DNA from: CAZQAA01 sp964591255
Lineage (GTDB): Bacteria > Desulfobacterota > DSM-4660 > Desulfatiglandales > Desulfatiglandaceae
Reading direction: 5' to 3'
NCBI GenBank assembly: GCA_964591255.1
Contig: CAZQAA010000030.1
Coordinates: forward strand, 1 to 14,792
Length of the DNA stretch: 14,792 nucleotides
The position numbers and the translations under genes were made by a program. The notes beneath the pieces were generated by a model. The model was not told the DNA's origin. It saw only the letters and a program-made list of their open reading frames with translations, and made no database searches. Each line of letters begins with the position of its first letter. The first letter of the stretch is position 1. Of the stretch, positions 14,085 to 14,792 are shown piece by piece.

Positions 14085-14594
14085 TTAAAATCGTTTCTTA
14101 AATCCGGCTTCAATGATTACCTGGCCGTTGTTTTCTCTTGACCGGCCATAAACGGCATATTCATGTACAGCACTTGAGGTGATCTTAAGGGAGCTTGCCT
14201 TTACGCCTCCTGCTACGCCTCCGTCAAATGCCTCAAAGTCTTGACTGGTTCCCAACACCGATGGTATTGAATTCACTGTTCCTCCCTGTCCATCGTTATC
14301 CCAACCTGTGTCATGCAGATCCGAACAATTATTTAGCCAGATATGAGATGTCGTCCCCCCCCTTAGCTGATCCGGATCCTCTTCATTTTCGATTCGCTGG
14401 ACCGCTTCAAATACAGACCCCTCGGCATTATAGAAATTTTCCTTATAGGTCCTCTCGTTGCCGGCAATATGGAACTCTATTGATGTGGTTGTGGTGCCGG
14501 CAATGCCGATAATGGTAAGGACCACCATGAACAGCATGGATGTAGCCAGCACAAAACCATTTTCATTTGAAGCCGTATCAAAAAAACGTTTCAT
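14085..14594 (-). CDS. PilX-like minor pilin
   Basis: The 169-residue protein has a prepilin-type N-terminus: a short leader ending Asn12-Gly13, then FVLATSMLFMVVLTIIGIAG (14-33). This is the hydrophobic helix of the PilX N-terminal domain, followed by TTTTSIEFHIAGNERTYKENFYNAEG (34-59), where AGNxRxxxxxFxxAE is characteristic. Cleavage by prepilin peptidase is expected between Gly13 and Phe14. Position +5 of the mature protein is Thr, not Glu, as in other minor pilins of this group. The family primes type IV pilus assembly and, with PilY1, forms the tip complex. The variable C-terminus contains Asp/Gly-rich GWDNDGQGG (97-105). pilY1 follows after 17 nt; the preceding gene ends 18 nt upstream. 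The SD is AGAGGG. PilX is named by family resemblance; PilX/PilV/PilW orthology is not proven. Confidence 0.82.
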   Translation of the reverse strand: MKRFFDTASNENGFVLATSMLFMVVLTIIGIAGTTTTSIEFHIAGNERTYKENFYNAEGSVFEAVQRIENEEDPDQLRGGTTSHIWLNNCSDLHDTGWDNDGQGGTVNSIPSVLGTSQDFEAFDGGVAGGVKASSLKITSSAVHEYAVYGRSRENNGQVIIEAGFKKRF

Positions 14595-14612
14595 TTTGTC
14601 CCTCTTGCATTG

Positions 14613-14792
14613 TCAATATATGGCCGGTTTAATAGTATTCAATGTGACAGTCCTTGTCGCTCCCCGTATGTTTTTTGTCACGGTTACCCTGATTTGCTTT
14701 ATATTCGGGACGCCGCCCGGATTATTAGTAACCACCCAAGACATCTGATACCCATCCACACCGTCCTCGTCATCCTCATCGGTCGCGCCATC
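14613..14792 (-). CDS. C-terminus of a pilin-like (PilV/PilW-type) protein, partial
   Basis: An open frame enters from the right edge and ends at TGA 14613-14615, giving 59 residues. It begins with the acidic DGATDEDDEDGVDG and continues with YQMSWVVTNN and a strand-rich end, IKQIRVTVTKNIRGATRTVTLNTIKPAIY. A final pair of strands reading YxxxWxV...KxIxVxVT...R.VxLxT is common at the C-terminus of type IV minor pilins of the PilV/PilW sort. The position directly before the pilX-like and pilY1 genes fits the usual pilV-pilW-pilX-pilY1 order. The prepilin N-terminus is outside the window, so the identity is inferred from context and strand pattern. The 18-nt gap to the next gene supports one operon. 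Confidence 0.6.
   Translation of the reverse strand, partial: DGATDEDDEDGVDGYQMSWVVTNNPGGVPNIKQIRVTVTKNIRGATRTVTLNTIKPAIY

Noticed and set aside
1..14792. CRISPR array, tRNA/rRNA gene, transposase or prophage gene
   Set aside because: No regularly spaced repeat-spacer structure, tRNA cloverleaf or recombinase motif was seen. The only marked repeats are the coding repeats in pilY1.

Overview
The window looks like a chromosomal segment of an anaerobic, Gram-negative, diderm bacterium, most likely a deltaproteobacterium (Desulfobacterota or a relative). The basis is inference from gene content: LptF/LptG (an outer membrane with LPS), a PilY1-type type IV pilus cluster, a KamA-like radical-SAM aminomutase and, most tellingly, an IscA/HesB-family gene read through an in-frame TGA, which fits the HesB-like selenoproteins known from deltaproteobacteria. 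Base composition is moderate and AT-leaning. No tRNA, rRNA, CRISPR array, insertion sequence or prophage gene was recognised.

Layout. (1) 1-152, minus: N-terminus of a TerB-like protein, running off the left edge. (2) 338-2148, plus: a two-gene unit, a WbqC-like protein and a KamA/lysine 2,3-aminomutase-family radical SAM enzyme, with a plausible sigma70 promoter at 192-220. (3) 8113 down to 2181, minus: six closely spaced co-directional genes: rdgB (nucleotide house-cleaning), a HesB-like selenoprotein, a divergent Tpt1/KptA-like protein with no canonical start codon, lptF, lptG, and a WecA/MraY-type phosphoglycosyltransferase fused to the membrane and NAD-binding part of a CapD/WbpM-type protein. 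(4) 8324-8920, plus: lepB, signal peptidase I, divergent from rdgB. (5) 14792 down to 8974, minus: a pilus cluster with the tail of a minor-pilin-like protein, a PilX-like minor pilin, a 1572-residue PilY1, and a small exported protein with a Cys/His-rich stretch. It converges on lepB.

How the genes work together. The envelope theme is strong: WecA-type initiation of an undecaprenyl-linked glycan, LptFG for LPS export, LepB for secreted precursors, and a PilX/PilY1 pilus tip module. WbqC-like proteins are also often found among surface-polysaccharide genes. RdgB, the HesB selenoprotein and the Tpt1-like protein seem to share the LptFG transcript rather than a pathway.

Main points for a second look: the HesB-like selenoprotein (standard gene calling would reduce it to a 64-residue fragment or a pseudogene) with candidate SECIS hairpins; the Tpt1-like gene with eroded catalytic motifs and a probable CTG start; the WecA/NAD-binding fusion; and a PilY1 carrying two golvesin/CBM-like inserts plus repeated DGIDNDxDGxxDE acidic motifs, two pairs of which lie in a nearly identical 97-codon-offset DNA repeat.
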